Notes under the pieces: generated by a model
The model's database searches: none
The model's input: the letters and a program-made list of their open reading frames with translations, nothing else
Told to the model about the DNA's origin: nothing
Made by a program: the position numbers and the translations under genes
Shown here: one piece after another, positions 27,746 to 36,435 of the stretch
How positions within the stretch are numbered: the first letter of the stretch is position 1
Layout of the letters: each line of letters begins with the position of its first letter
NCBI RefSeq assembly: GCF_003026495.1
Contig: NZ_PYMA01000009.1
Location: forward strand, 124,001-188,000
DNA: 64,000 nt
Source of the DNA: Photobacterium sanctipauli
GTDB lineage: Bacteria; Pseudomonadota; Gammaproteobacteria; Enterobacterales; Vibrionaceae
Direction: 5' to 3'

Positions 27746-28981
27746 ATGAAGAAGGAATTAAAAATAACTGCGCTAGCGGCGGCAATTATTTTATCCGGTT
27801 GTGCATCAGATTCTGACTCAACAGCAAGCTTACCACTTGAAACCAATCACTCAGAGACAGCAATTCAAACTGACAACTTGGTTCAAAGCATTGAAAGTGC
27901 AGAGCAATCTATCGCAGGAGCCAAAGATATTGAATTATCTTGGTTTGCAACGAGCGCAATGCGTGATGCCCAGGAAGCATTAAAAGAAGCAAAAGAATAT
28001 TACTCAGTTTTTGAACTTGATCCTGCTAAGGCAAATAGCAGCAGTGGTTTCTTCAGCTCAAAAACCAATATTCAAGCAGCAGAAGATGCTGTAAATCAAT
28101 TCAACCTTCACTTTGCCAAAGCAAATAAAATCCGCCAGCAATCATTATCTGTCCTTGATGAAGCTTTCTCTTATCGCCATCAATTAACAGAAATTGAAGC
28201 TGCCAAGCACTACCCGAATACCGCCAAGCAATTAGAAAGTGAGCTTAAGCGCCTTGTTAACTATGTGGCCGATGACAAGCCAGAGCGAGCCACCAAGGCA
28301 CAGCCTGCCTTAGTGACCAAACAACGCGCGTTGGAAGTCAAAACCGTCACCAAGATCTATCTGTCTCCGGCACAAAAAGAACTGGCACGCTTGAAGAAAG
28401 CCAACGTCGCCTTGCATGCACCTGAGACCTTGGCCTCGGCTTCAGCCACCCTCACCGCCGCTGAAGCCTTTATTGCCTCAGAACCTCGTGCAACCGCAAA
28501 AATCAAAGACAAAGCTGACGAAGCCATGTTTTCACTCAAGCACGCGGGTAACATTAGTGACGTGGTGAAAAAGCTAAAAGCGATGCCAGAGAAGGACTAC
28601 GAGCGCCACGTCCTCAGCTTCGAACGAATGCTGCTCAATATCTCGTTGGCATTAGGAGCGCAAGACATGCGCGATCAGCCTATCGGCACCCACGGTAAAA
28701 ACCTCGTCGCCTACATCAAGCAACAACGCCAAGATGTCGGTAACGAGCAGCAACTTATTGCCGAGCTAAATCAAGAAATTGATGCTTTAAGCCGTGAAGC
28801 CGAAAAAGTTGCCAGCTTGGAGAGCCAAATTAGCCAGCTCAATGCTGAAAAACTTGCCCAGCAGCAAACTGAGGTTATTCCCGCGGTTCCTGTAAAGGCG
28901 GCGGAAGAGAAAGTCGCCACTGAGCAGCCAACCCCAGAAACTCAGGCTCAAACTGCAGACACCGACGCAGTTGAAAGCTAA
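27746..28981 (+). CDS. Helical lipoprotein, unknown function
   Basis: Not recognised to a named gene. The lipobox LSGC at residues 16-19 follows a signal sequence (MKKELKITALAAAIILSGC). The remainder is almost entirely Ala/Lys/Glu-rich helix: an AEQSIAGAKDIELSW...MRDAQEALKEAKEYY region (about 50-100), a central repeat-like part, and a predicted coiled coil near 330-380 (IAELNQEIDALSREAEKVASLESQISQLNAEKLAQQ in outline). The tail is Pro/Glu/Ala-rich. An aspartate at lipoprotein position +2/+3 is absent (CASDSD: Ala at +2), so outer-membrane sorting is likely. Monocistronic. Confidence 0.75.
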   Translation: MKKELKITALAAAIILSGCASDSDSTASLPLETNHSETAIQTDNLVQSIESAEQSIAGAKDIELSWFATSAMRDAQEALKEAKEYYSVFELDPAKANSSSGFFSSKTNIQAAEDAVNQFNLHFAKANKIRQQSLSVLDEAFSYRHQLTEIEAAKHYPNTAKQLESELKRLVNYVADDKPERATKAQPALVTKQRALEVKTVTKIYLSPAQKELARLKKANVALHAPETLASASATLTAAEAFIASEPRATAKIKDKADEAMFSLKHAGNISDVVKKLKAMPEKDYERHVLSFERMLLNISLALGAQDMRDQPIGTHGKNLVAYIKQQRQDVGNEQQLIAELNQEIDALSREAEKVASLESQISQLNAEKLAQQQTEVIPAVPVKAAEEKVATEQPTPETQAQTADTDAVES

Positions 28982-28992
28982 CAGCTAAACTG

Positions 28993-29021
28993 AAAAAAGG
29001 TGCAGTCATTGCACCTTTTTT
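28993..29021 (+). terminator. Rho-independent terminator after the lipoprotein gene
   Basis: AAAAAAGGTGCA-gtcat-TGCACCTTTTTT, a textbook stem and T-run 11 bases past the stop, insulating the copper cluster promoter. Confidence 0.93.
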
Positions 29022-29053
29022 CATCTATGCGACATCAATTTACTAGTATTTTC

Positions 29054-29084
29054 TTGACCTTCCTCTAGGGGTAAGGTCTACAAT
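29054..29084 (+). promoter_or_regulatory. MerR/CueR-type promoter of the copper cluster
   Basis: A -35 TTGACC (29054-29059) and -10 TACAAT (29079-29084) are separated by 19 bases instead of 17. Between them lies the palindrome GACCTT-CCTCTAGGGGT-AAGGTC (29056-29078). The over-long spacer with a dyad of the form ACCTTCC...GGAAGGT-like arms is characteristic of MerR-family metal regulators and resembles CueR operators. The first gene starts 46 bases downstream. No merR-type gene is in the window. Confidence 0.85.
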
Positions 29085-29129
29085 CCACCTGTTTGTTGTC
29101 TTTTCTTGGTAGAGAATTGGTAGAGATAG

Positions 29130-29639
29130 ATGTCACCATTGTCATCACAAGGTGTTGTTAGGCTTATTCTGGTATTGCTGATCAGCTTGATCACTAAACC
29201 AGCTTTTGCTGTGCCTGCTCACCAATCTATCATGCAAGCCATGGCCACCGAGCAAATGGCTAACAGCCACTCTACGCCACAACACGCTTCCAAAAACCCT
29301 GCTACCGACCATACCAAGCATATGGCTGCGATGGGCCATATCACCATGACCAGCGAAATGGCTCAATGCCATATGATCCCTGATTCTGGGATGAGTCATT
29401 GTGACGGCTGCATGCCCGGTAGTAGCATGGGGCTGGGGCAAGGACAGTGTAGTGCAATGGAAAACATGACTGATTGCAGCAACTGCAACCAGTGTAATGG
29501 CCAACTTAGCCAATATAGTGATCTGCCAACCTTATTACCCAATATCACCAGTTCGGTAAGTGATACGCTTGCCGTGGCACATCACCCAGCCTCACCAGTA
29601 TCACGCCAAGAAAGCGTACTGCGTCCCCCTATCGGCTAA
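29130..29639 (+). CDS. Secreted Met/His/Cys-rich protein, first gene of copper cluster
   Basis: A 169-residue protein with signal peptide (VVRLILVLLISLITKPAFA) and a mature part dense in metal-binding residues: HTKHMAAMGHITMTSEMAQC, HMIPDSGMSHCDGCM and CSNCNQCNG. No named domain recognised. The MxxH, MxHC and CxxC-type patterns and the position directly behind the CueR-type promoter suggest periplasmic Cu(I)/Ag(I) binding. It could be a metal sponge or a chaperone for the pump. Separated from the next gene by 73 bases. Confidence 0.75.
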   Translation: MSPLSSQGVVRLILVLLISLITKPAFAVPAHQSIMQAMATEQMANSHSTPQHASKNPATDHTKHMAAMGHITMTSEMAQCHMIPDSGMSHCDGCMPGSSMGLGQGQCSAMENMTDCSNCNQCNGQLSQYSDLPTLLPNITSSVSDTLAVAHHPASPVSRQESVLRPPIG

Positions 29640-29712
29640 CTTCGAATCCACAAAACGGTTTCAAGCTTCGTCTTGTCGCCGCATTTTTTGATTTCGAATT
29701 AGCGGATATACA

Positions 29713-31011
29713 ATGAAAATACATCCCCTTTACCGTGCCTTAGGCATGGCAATGGCTATTGGCTTAACCATGCCAACAGCAATGGCTGACAGCACACCGA
29801 CGGCCAAGCAAACGTCGCAAAGTCTCGCCCAACTGATTCAATGGGCCATCGACAACGATCGGGGTTTGCAGCGTATTGAGTACCAAGCCAATGCGCAAAC
29901 CGACCTTGGTATAGCTAACAGCCAACTAATGGATCCAACATTGAAAATGGGCGTGGGCGGCTTGCCTACCGACAGTTTTTCATTTGATGATGATCCAATG
30001 ACCAATATTTCCGTTGGCCTAATGCAGCAATTTGGCCGTGGCAATACCCTCGCCCTCCAACAAAAGCAGAGTAACCAGCAGGCTGACAGCATCCGCCAAT
30101 CCTCTGGTGTCCGCGAGCTGGATATCACCAAAGCCATCACCACCGCTTGGATTGAATTGGCTTACCTCAATCAAGCAAGTTTGCTGATGCAAGAGAACCA
30201 GGCCCTCTTCAAGGAGCTTGCCAACTACCTCGGCACCAACTACGGTTTGGGCAATAACCAGTCTCAGGATCTGATCCAGTCTGAGCTTCAAATCAGCAAA
30301 ATTGATGAGCAGCTACAAGCCAACCAGCAAATGCAGTTAAAGCTCAAAGCGCAGCTGACAGAATGGCTAGGTGACAAGGCACGATTGATCCAGGCCCATT
30401 CGTACCCTCAGTGGCAAACCCTAGCGCAATTCCTCAATACCCATCCCCAAGACTATTATCCGGCATTGGCATCCCACCCGGCGATCAAAGTCACCAACGC
30501 CATGATTGCCAGCTCTGAAACCGGGGTCGAGATAGCCAATGAGGCCTACCAGCCCCAATTCGGTGTTGAAGTCATGTATGCCTATCGCCAAGCCAATGGT
30601 ATGGATGGCTCGCCTGCGTCTGACTTGGTCAGCACTTTCGTGACCATGGATATTCCCCTGTTTACCGAAAAGCGTCAGGACAAAAAAGTCTCTGCGGCCC
30701 AATACCAAGTCGGTGCCGCCCGCACCCAGCGCGATCTGGTTCTCCAGCAAATGAACAGCCAAGTCAATGCTAGCGTGGTTGACCGCGACAATACCCAGCA
30801 GCGCCTTTCTCGCTACCAACAGGTATTGCTCAAACATGCTCAAGAGAAGGCTAACGCCGTTGAACGTGGCTACCAGAACAACACCAACCAACTGGATGAA
30901 TACATCAAGGCAGCCAGCGATGTGCTGACTATCAAGCTCGAACAGGCTCGACTAGAAGCCGATGTCCAACAAGCGAATAACACGCTGTCCTACCTGCTGA
31001 ACAAATATTAG
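29713..31011 (+). CDS. TolC-family outer-membrane factor of the copper pump (CusC type)
   Basis: Outer-membrane channel of a tripartite exporter. A signal peptide (MKIHPLYRALGMAMAIGLTMPTAMA) is followed by two long OEP-type halves with heptad-rich helices (QQKQSNQQADSIRQSSGV; QERAMELL-type helices near the C-terminus). Asn/Gln content is high. It is 432 residues, shorter than E. coli CusC (about 457), and no lipobox cysteine is present, unlike CusC. It is 8 bases from cusB. The gene name cusC is by role only. Confidence 0.87.
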   Translation: MKIHPLYRALGMAMAIGLTMPTAMADSTPTAKQTSQSLAQLIQWAIDNDRGLQRIEYQANAQTDLGIANSQLMDPTLKMGVGGLPTDSFSFDDDPMTNISVGLMQQFGRGNTLALQQKQSNQQADSIRQSSGVRELDITKAITTAWIELAYLNQASLLMQENQALFKELANYLGTNYGLGNNQSQDLIQSELQISKIDEQLQANQQMQLKLKAQLTEWLGDKARLIQAHSYPQWQTLAQFLNTHPQDYYPALASHPAIKVTNAMIASSETGVEIANEAYQPQFGVEVMYAYRQANGMDGSPASDLVSTFVTMDIPLFTEKRQDKKVSAAQYQVGAARTQRDLVLQQMNSQVNASVVDRDNTQQRLSRYQQVLLKHAQEKANAVERGYQNNTNQLDEYIKAASDVLTIKLEQARLEADVQQANNTLSYLLNKY

Positions 31012-31019
31012 GGGAAACA

Positions 31020-32702
31020 ATGAAACAAACATTTACCGTTGCCGTGATTGCACTCACTGTTGGCGCGGCACTTGGCTATTTTGCCAACCAAGCAACTAAC
31101 ATAAACACCACCTCAACTGCAGCCAGTACTGCTAGCGATGAACCGCTGTACTGGGTGGCACCAATGGATCCAAACTATAAGCGTGACAAGCCGGGCAAGT
31201 CGCCAATGGGGATGGATCTGATCCCGGTTTATGAAAGCGACCTCAAAGCAGGCGGTAACGACGATCCAGCAGGGACAGTCACTATCAGCCCCACGGTCGA
31301 AAACAACTTGGGGGTTAAAACCACACTCGTTAGCAAGCACAGCCTAGAGCCCAACATTGATACCGTTGGCTATGTGGCTTTCGATGAAAGCCAGCTTTGG
31401 CAGATAAACAGTCGCGTTAGCGGCTGGATCCAAAGCCTGAACGTGAATGCCATTGGTGAGAAAGTGGAAAAAGGTGAAGTGCTGTTTGAGCTTTACTCCC
31501 CTGAGTTGGTCCGCGCCCAAGAAGAGCTGCTTAACGCCAAGCGAATTGGCAAAGCTGTATTAGTGCTGGGGGCAAAAGACCGACTCCGCTCGCTGGGGGT
31601 CGATAATCAGCAGATCAACACCTTGCTCCGACGCGGCAAGGCGGCACAGAACATTGCCATCAAGGCGCCTGCTGATGGGGTCATTGCCACGCTTAATGTC
31701 AGAAACGGTGCTTACCTGTCTCCGCAACAAACCGTTATCAGCGGTGGTTCGCTCGATAACATCTGGGTCGATGCTGAGGTATTCGAACGTCAAGCGCATT
31801 GGATCAAAGCCGGCACCGAAGCACAGATGCGCATAGATGCCCTGCCAGGCCAGCAATGGCAAGGTGAGGTTGATTATATCTACCCGATCCTGGATCCAAA
31901 AACCCGCACCATGCGAGTAAGGCTCAAGTTCAGCAACCCTAACGGCGAGCTAAAGCCAAATATGTTTGCCAACCTCACCCTTACCCCGCGTACGGATGAG
32001 CAAGCGCTGGTTGTACCGGAACAAGCCATCATCCGCTCGGCCAACATGAGCCGTGCCGTGCTTGCCCTTGGTGAGGGTAAATACCGTTCTGTCGCAATTG
32101 AAACCGGTCGAAGCGCTGGCGGAATGGTTGAAGTGGTCAAAGGGCTTTCCGCCAATGAGAAAGTGGTTACATCTGCCCATTTCCTTATCGATTCGGAATC
32201 CAGCCTTTCTGCCGACTTTAGCCGCATGGAGCCCAAAGCACAGCCGACAAACATTGTGCAGGTGACGGGTGTGGTTCGCCAAGTTATGGCCAGCCATAAC
32301 ATGCTAACCATCGAACATGCCCCTGTACCAGAGTGGGACTGGCCAACCATGACCATGGACTTCACTGTCACGGATGAAAGCAACCTTAGCGAGCTCGCCA
32401 TCGGCCAATCCATTAGCTTCAACCTTGAAAAATCAGGCAATGGCCAATTTGGGGGATCAAAAATCGCAGTCATGGATGCTGTCCCGGCAGCTAATCACGC
32501 AACAATGAATCACGGAGAAATGGATCATAGTTCAATGAATCACAGCACCATGGACCACGGCGAGATGGACCATAGCTCAATGGATCACAGCACCATGGAC
32601 CACGGCGAGATGGACCATAGTTCAATGGATCACAGCACCATGGACCACAGTAATATGGACCACGGCAAGATGGGCCATACGAACCAAGGCGGTGCCCAAT
32701 GA
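31020..32702 (+). CDS. cusB: Copper/silver efflux periplasmic adaptor with fused CusF domain (CusB)
   Basis: Membrane-fusion protein linking CusA to the outer-membrane factor. After an N-terminal anchor (about 5-22) comes a heavy-metal-binding domain (about 43-72, YWVAPMDPNYKRDKPGKSPM). The hairpin/lipoyl/beta-barrel adaptor core occupies about 90-400. A CusF-like domain (about 413-490) has the metal ligands in HAPVPEWDWPTMTMDF (Trp and Met pattern). The last 65 residues are twelve Met-Asp/Asn-His pentapeptides (496-555). In E. coli CusF is a separate gene; here it is fused. The stop overlaps cusA as ATGA. Confidence 0.94.
   Translation: MKQTFTVAVIALTVGAALGYFANQATNINTTSTAASTASDEPLYWVAPMDPNYKRDKPGKSPMGMDLIPVYESDLKAGGNDDPAGTVTISPTVENNLGVKTTLVSKHSLEPNIDTVGYVAFDESQLWQINSRVSGWIQSLNVNAIGEKVEKGEVLFELYSPELVRAQEELLNAKRIGKAVLVLGAKDRLRSLGVDNQQINTLLRRGKAAQNIAIKAPADGVIATLNVRNGAYLSPQQTVISGGSLDNIWVDAEVFERQAHWIKAGTEAQMRIDALPGQQWQGEVDYIYPILDPKTRTMRVRLKFSNPNGELKPNMFANLTLTPRTDEQALVVPEQAIIRSANMSRAVLALGEGKYRSVAIETGRSAGGMVEVVKGLSANEKVVTSAHFLIDSESSLSADFSRMEPKAQPTNIVQVTGVVRQVMASHNMLTIEHAPVPEWDWPTMTMDFTVTDESNLSELAIGQSISFNLEKSGNGQFGGSKIAVMDAVPAANHATMNHGEMDHSSMNHSTMDHGEMDHSSMDHSTMDHGEMDHSSMDHSTMDHSNMDHGKMGHTNQGGAQ
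32505..32684 (+). repeat. Twelve 15-bp repeats encoding M-[DN]-H-x-x pentapeptides
   Basis: The C-terminal tail of cusB: twelve consecutive 15-base units, each coding Met-Asp/Asn-His plus two residues (GE, SS, ST in rotation), with GK/TN variants at the end (the last unit reads MGHTN). A higher 45-bp period (GE-SS-ST) is repeated nearly perfectly, showing recent tandem duplication. The motif supplies 12 Met and 12 His as thioether/imidazole ligands. Confidence 0.93.
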
Positions 32703-35700
32703 TTGGTTCGATTATCCGGTGGTCGATACACAACCGCTTTTTAGTCTTAATTGCGACTGTTTTCTTAGTTGCGGCAGGTATCTATAGCGTCAAAAAAACC
32801 CCAATTGATGCCATTCCTGATCTTTCCGATGTTCAGGTCATTATCAAAACCAGTTATCCGGGGCAGGCCCCGCAGGTGGTTGAGGACCAAGTCACCTACC
32901 CGCTGACCACCGCCATGCTGGCAGTCCCTGGTGCGGAAACCGTTCGCGGCTATTCGTTTTTTGGTGACTCCTATGTCTATATCATCTTCAACGATGACAC
33001 CGATATGTACTGGGCACGCTCCCGGGTACTGGAGTACCTTAGCCAAGTTGCCCCAAACTTGCCGTCCAATGCCAAGCCAACACTCGGGCCGGATGCAACG
33101 GGCGTGGGCTGGATCTACAGCTATGTACTGGTTGATAAAACCGGCCAGCATGACCTAAGCGAACTGCGCAGCCTGCAAGATTGGTTCTTGAAGTATGAAC
33201 TGCAAACGGTAGACGGCGTATCGGAAATCGCCACGGTTGGCGGTATGGTCAAGCAGTACCAGGTTCAAATCGACCCAGCCAAGTTGCGTGCCTACGGCCT
33301 AACACTGCAACAAGTGAATATGGCGATACAGGCTGGCAACCAAGAAGCTGGGGCATCGGTGGTGGAAATGGCCGAAGCCGAATACATGGTGAAGGCAACC
33401 GGGTATGTCTCTGATATTGACGATCTCAAGCAACTGCCGCTCACCGTAACAGATAAAGGCACCCCGCTATTATTAGGCGATGTCGCCGATATTCAACTCG
33501 GTCCACAAATGCGCCGTGGTATTTCTGAACTGAACGGTGAAGGCGAAGCGGTCGGCGGGATCGTGGTCATGCGCTTTGGCGAAAACGCCCAGCAGGTGAT
33601 CAATAAGGTCAAAAGCAAGCTCGCTGAACTTGAACGCAGTTTGCCCGAAGGCGTGGAGATCGTCACCACCTATGACCGCTCGGGCCTGATAGACAGCGCG
33701 GTAAAGAATCTCTACGAAAAGCTGATTGAAGAGTTTATCGTGGTCGCCGTTGTCTGCGCCTTGTTCTTGTTCCATTTCCGCTCGTCGCTGGTTGTGATCA
33801 TCAGCTTACCTATCGGGATTTTGTCGGCATTTATCGTGATGCACTGGCAAGGGATCAATGCCAACATCATGTCGTTGGGCGGCATTGCCATTGCCATCGG
33901 CGCGATGGTCGATGGCGCGATCGTCATGATCGAGAACGTGCACAAGCATATCGAGCGCACCCCGCTCACCGACAAAAACCGCTGGCAAGTGATTAGCAAA
34001 GCGGCAGAAGAAGTGGGGACGCCTTTGTTCTTCTCGCTGATCATCATCACTTTGAGCTTCGTGCCCGTGTTTGCCCTTGAGGGCCAAGAGGGCAAGATGT
34101 TCTCGCCACTGGCCTTCACCAAGACATACGCAATGGCGGCCGCCGCAGGCTTGGCTATTACCCTCGTACCCGTACTGATGGGCTACCTGATCCGCGGCAA
34201 TGTACTGCCTGAGCACAAAAACCCAGTAAACCGCGTGGTAACTGGCTTATACCGCCCTTTGCTTAAGGCAAGCCTGCACTACCCGAAAACCATCATTGTG
34301 GTTGCCATTGCCTTGATGGCATCGTCTTTCTACCCGCTTCAGAAAATGGGCAGTGAATTTATCCCGCCGTTGGATGAGGGGGATTTAATGTATATGCCTA
34401 CCACCTACCCGGGGATCTCAATCGGCAAGGCACGCGAGTTGTTGCAGCAGACCGATAAGCTGATCAAAACCGTCCCGGAAGTCAAAACCGTATGGGGTAA
34501 AATCGGCCGGGCTGAAACAGCCACCGATCCGGCACCGCTGACCATGATTGAAACCATCATCCAGCTCAAGCCCAAAAGCGAGTGGCGTGAAGGTGTTACC
34601 ACAGAAAGCCTGCGCCAGGAACTGGATGCCCTCATTCAATTCCCGGGTCTGACCAACGCATGGGTGATGCCAATCAAAACCCGTATCGATATGCTGGCAA
34701 CCGGGATCAAAACCCCGGTGGGGATCAAAATCGCCGGCCCATCGCTACCGGAAATAGAGAAAATTGGCGCCCAGCTCGAATCCGTTTTGAAAGGGGTCGA
34801 AGGCACCGCCTCGGTTTATGCCGAACGGGTGGCCGGTGGCCGTTACATCACCATGGACATCAAGCGCCAGCAGGCGGCACGCTATGGCTTGAGCATCCAA
34901 GCAATCCAGCAGGTGATCAGCACCGCTATTGGTGGAATGAACGTGAGCGAATCTGTCGAAGGGCTTGAACGCTACCCGATCAACGTACGCTACCCACAGA
35001 ACTACCGCGACTCTTTGGTCAAGCTGCAAAACCTGCCGTTAATCACACCAAACGGTGCCAGCATTGCCCTGGCCGATGTGGCCGATATTCGCTTTGAGGA
35101 TGGTCCTCCCATGATCAAAACCGAAAATGCCCGTCCGAATGGCTGGGTATTTATCGATATTGATAATCGCGATCTTGGTTCCTACGTCAAAGAGGCCCAG
35201 CAAGTAGTTGCCGACCAGTTGGCGTTACCGGCAGGCTACTCGATAACTTGGTCTGGCCAATATGAATACATGGAACGTGCCAAGGCACGGCTCAATGTCG
35301 TTGTGCCAGCCACTCTGGCCATCATCATGATGCTGCTGTATATGAGCTTCCGCCGGGTTGGCGAAGTACTGGTGATCATGAGTACCTTGCCACTCGCCAT
35401 GGTCGGTGGCATCTGGCTGATGGAAGTACTCGGTTACAACTTCTCGATTGCGGTTGGCGTTGGCTTTATTGCCCTTGCCGGTGTTGCCGTCGAAATCGGG
35501 GTGATCATGCTGGTCTACCTCAACCAAGCATGGCGTTTCAAGCACCAAGAAAGCCAGCACCTCAAGCAGCCACTCACCAAGGCCCACCTCGATAGCGCCA
35601 TTGAAGAAGGTGCAGGGTTGCGTGTTCGCCCAATCATGATGACCGTCGCAACCGTCATCATCGGCCTGATCCCGATCATGTATGGCTCAGGTACCGGCTC

Positions 35701-35827
35701 GGAAGTCATGCAGCGTATCGCCGCACCAATGATTGGCGGTATGTCTTCGGCACTACTGCTGACATTGGTCGTCATTCCCGCGGTATTCAAGCTCTGGAAA
35801 ACCCATAGCGAAAAACTCAATGATTAA
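32699..35827 (+). CDS. cusA: Heavy-metal efflux RND pump CusA
   Basis: Proton-driven RND transporter for Cu(I)/Ag(I), 1042 residues (E. coli CusA 1047). It begins MIGSIIRWSIHNRFLVLIAT, the HME-RND N-terminus, and contains TM4 motif GGIAIAIGAMVDGAIVMIEN with its acidic relay residue, plus twelve membrane helices in two sets. Periplasmic Met residues are present in the porter domain (MDIKRQQAARYGLS region). Start overlaps cusB stop by 4 bases (ATGA), giving stoichiometric coupling. The CzcA-type alternative (Zn/Co/Cd) is less likely beside CueP and CopI. Confidence 0.94.
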   Translation: MIGSIIRWSIHNRFLVLIATVFLVAAGIYSVKKTPIDAIPDLSDVQVIIKTSYPGQAPQVVEDQVTYPLTTAMLAVPGAETVRGYSFFGDSYVYIIFNDDTDMYWARSRVLEYLSQVAPNLPSNAKPTLGPDATGVGWIYSYVLVDKTGQHDLSELRSLQDWFLKYELQTVDGVSEIATVGGMVKQYQVQIDPAKLRAYGLTLQQVNMAIQAGNQEAGASVVEMAEAEYMVKATGYVSDIDDLKQLPLTVTDKGTPLLLGDVADIQLGPQMRRGISELNGEGEAVGGIVVMRFGENAQQVINKVKSKLAELERSLPEGVEIVTTYDRSGLIDSAVKNLYEKLIEEFIVVAVVCALFLFHFRSSLVVIISLPIGILSAFIVMHWQGINANIMSLGGIAIAIGAMVDGAIVMIENVHKHIERTPLTDKNRWQVISKAAEEVGTPLFFSLIIITLSFVPVFALEGQEGKMFSPLAFTKTYAMAAAAGLAITLVPVLMGYLIRGNVLPEHKNPVNRVVTGLYRPLLKASLHYPKTIIVVAIALMASSFYPLQKMGSEFIPPLDEGDLMYMPTTYPGISIGKARELLQQTDKLIKTVPEVKTVWGKIGRAETATDPAPLTMIETIIQLKPKSEWREGVTTESLRQELDALIQFPGLTNAWVMPIKTRIDMLATGIKTPVGIKIAGPSLPEIEKIGAQLESVLKGVEGTASVYAERVAGGRYITMDIKRQQAARYGLSIQAIQQVISTAIGGMNVSESVEGLERYPINVRYPQNYRDSLVKLQNLPLITPNGASIALADVADIRFEDGPPMIKTENARPNGWVFIDIDNRDLGSYVKEAQQVVADQLALPAGYSITWSGQYEYMERAKARLNVVVPATLAIIMMLLYMSFRRVGEVLVIMSTLPLAMVGGIWLMEVLGYNFSIAVGVGFIALAGVAVEIGVIMLVYLNQAWRFKHQESQHLKQPLTKAHLDSAIEEGAGLRVRPIMMTVATVIIGLIPIMYGSGTGSEVMQRIAAPMIGGMSSALLLTLVVIPAVFKLWKTHSEKLND

Positions 35828-35860
35828 ACCAATAGCGGACCAATAGCGAACCAATCGCGA
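35828..35860. repeat. Three tandem 11-bp units after cusA
   Basis: ACCAATAGCGG / ACCAATAGCGA / ACCAATCGCGA, contiguous and starting at the base after the cusA stop. No function is evident. Confidence 0.8.
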
Positions 35861-35900
35861 AATAAACCGCTAAGTTCTGCCCATTTACTCGATAATAACC

Positions 35901-35922
35901 ACCCGGTGCGCAGCCACCGGGT
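35901..35922 (+). other. Hairpin abutting the copI ribosome-binding site
   Basis: ACCCGGTG-cgcagc-CACCGGGT, an 8-bp GC-rich stem that ends at the first base of AAGGAG for the next gene (ATG at 35934). It could mark an mRNA processing/stability boundary within the operon or affect copI translation. Confidence 0.65.
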
Positions 35923-35933
35923 AAGGAGAAAAG

Positions 35934-36413
35934 ATGAAAAAAGCATGGCTAGCAACATTACTGATGGCAACCAGCTCAATCGCTTTAGCCGCAGGTAATC
36001 ATGACCACCATCATATGGAAGGCCATGGTGAAATGGCATCTGCCGTAGGCATGCCGGCACCTGCTGCCCAGGCCAACAAAACCTACCAGGTTACCTTGAA
36101 CGACAAGATGCAGATGAATTTCAAACCCGCACTCGACATCAAACAAAGTGATGTCGTGGCTTTTGTGGTAACTAATGAAGGCAAGATCCCGCACGAATTC
36201 TCGATTGGCAGCGTTGACGAGCAAGTCAAGCACCGTGAAATGATGCGCGCCATGCCCGATATGGAACACCATGATGGCACAACACTCACTCTACAACCGG
36301 GGCAAACAGCTAAAATGGCTTGGCACTTTATGGGCAGCCAGTTTGTTGAGTTTTCTTGCAATATTCCCGGCCACTTTGAAGCTGGCATGAAACGAAATAC
36401 CCTATTGAATTAA
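35934..36413 (+). CDS. copI: CopI-like periplasmic cupredoxin
   Basis: Small secreted copper protein. Signal peptide MKKAWLATLLMATSSIALAA, then a His-rich stretch (GNHDHHHMEGHGEM), then a cupredoxin fold with type-1 copper ligands H87 (IPHEFS), C142 (SCNIPGH), H147 and M152. It is 159 residues. CopI of Rubrivivax and Vibrio relatives protects against periplasmic Cu(I). It is the fifth gene behind the CueR-type promoter; cueP follows after 22 bases. Confidence 0.87.
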   Translation: MKKAWLATLLMATSSIALAAGNHDHHHMEGHGEMASAVGMPAPAAQANKTYQVTLNDKMQMNFKPALDIKQSDVVAFVVTNEGKIPHEFSIGSVDEQVKHREMMRAMPDMEHHDGTTLTLQPGQTAKMAWHFMGSQFVEFSCNIPGHFEAGMKRNTLLN

Positions 36414-36435
36414 CAGAAAAAGAAAGGCACACAAC

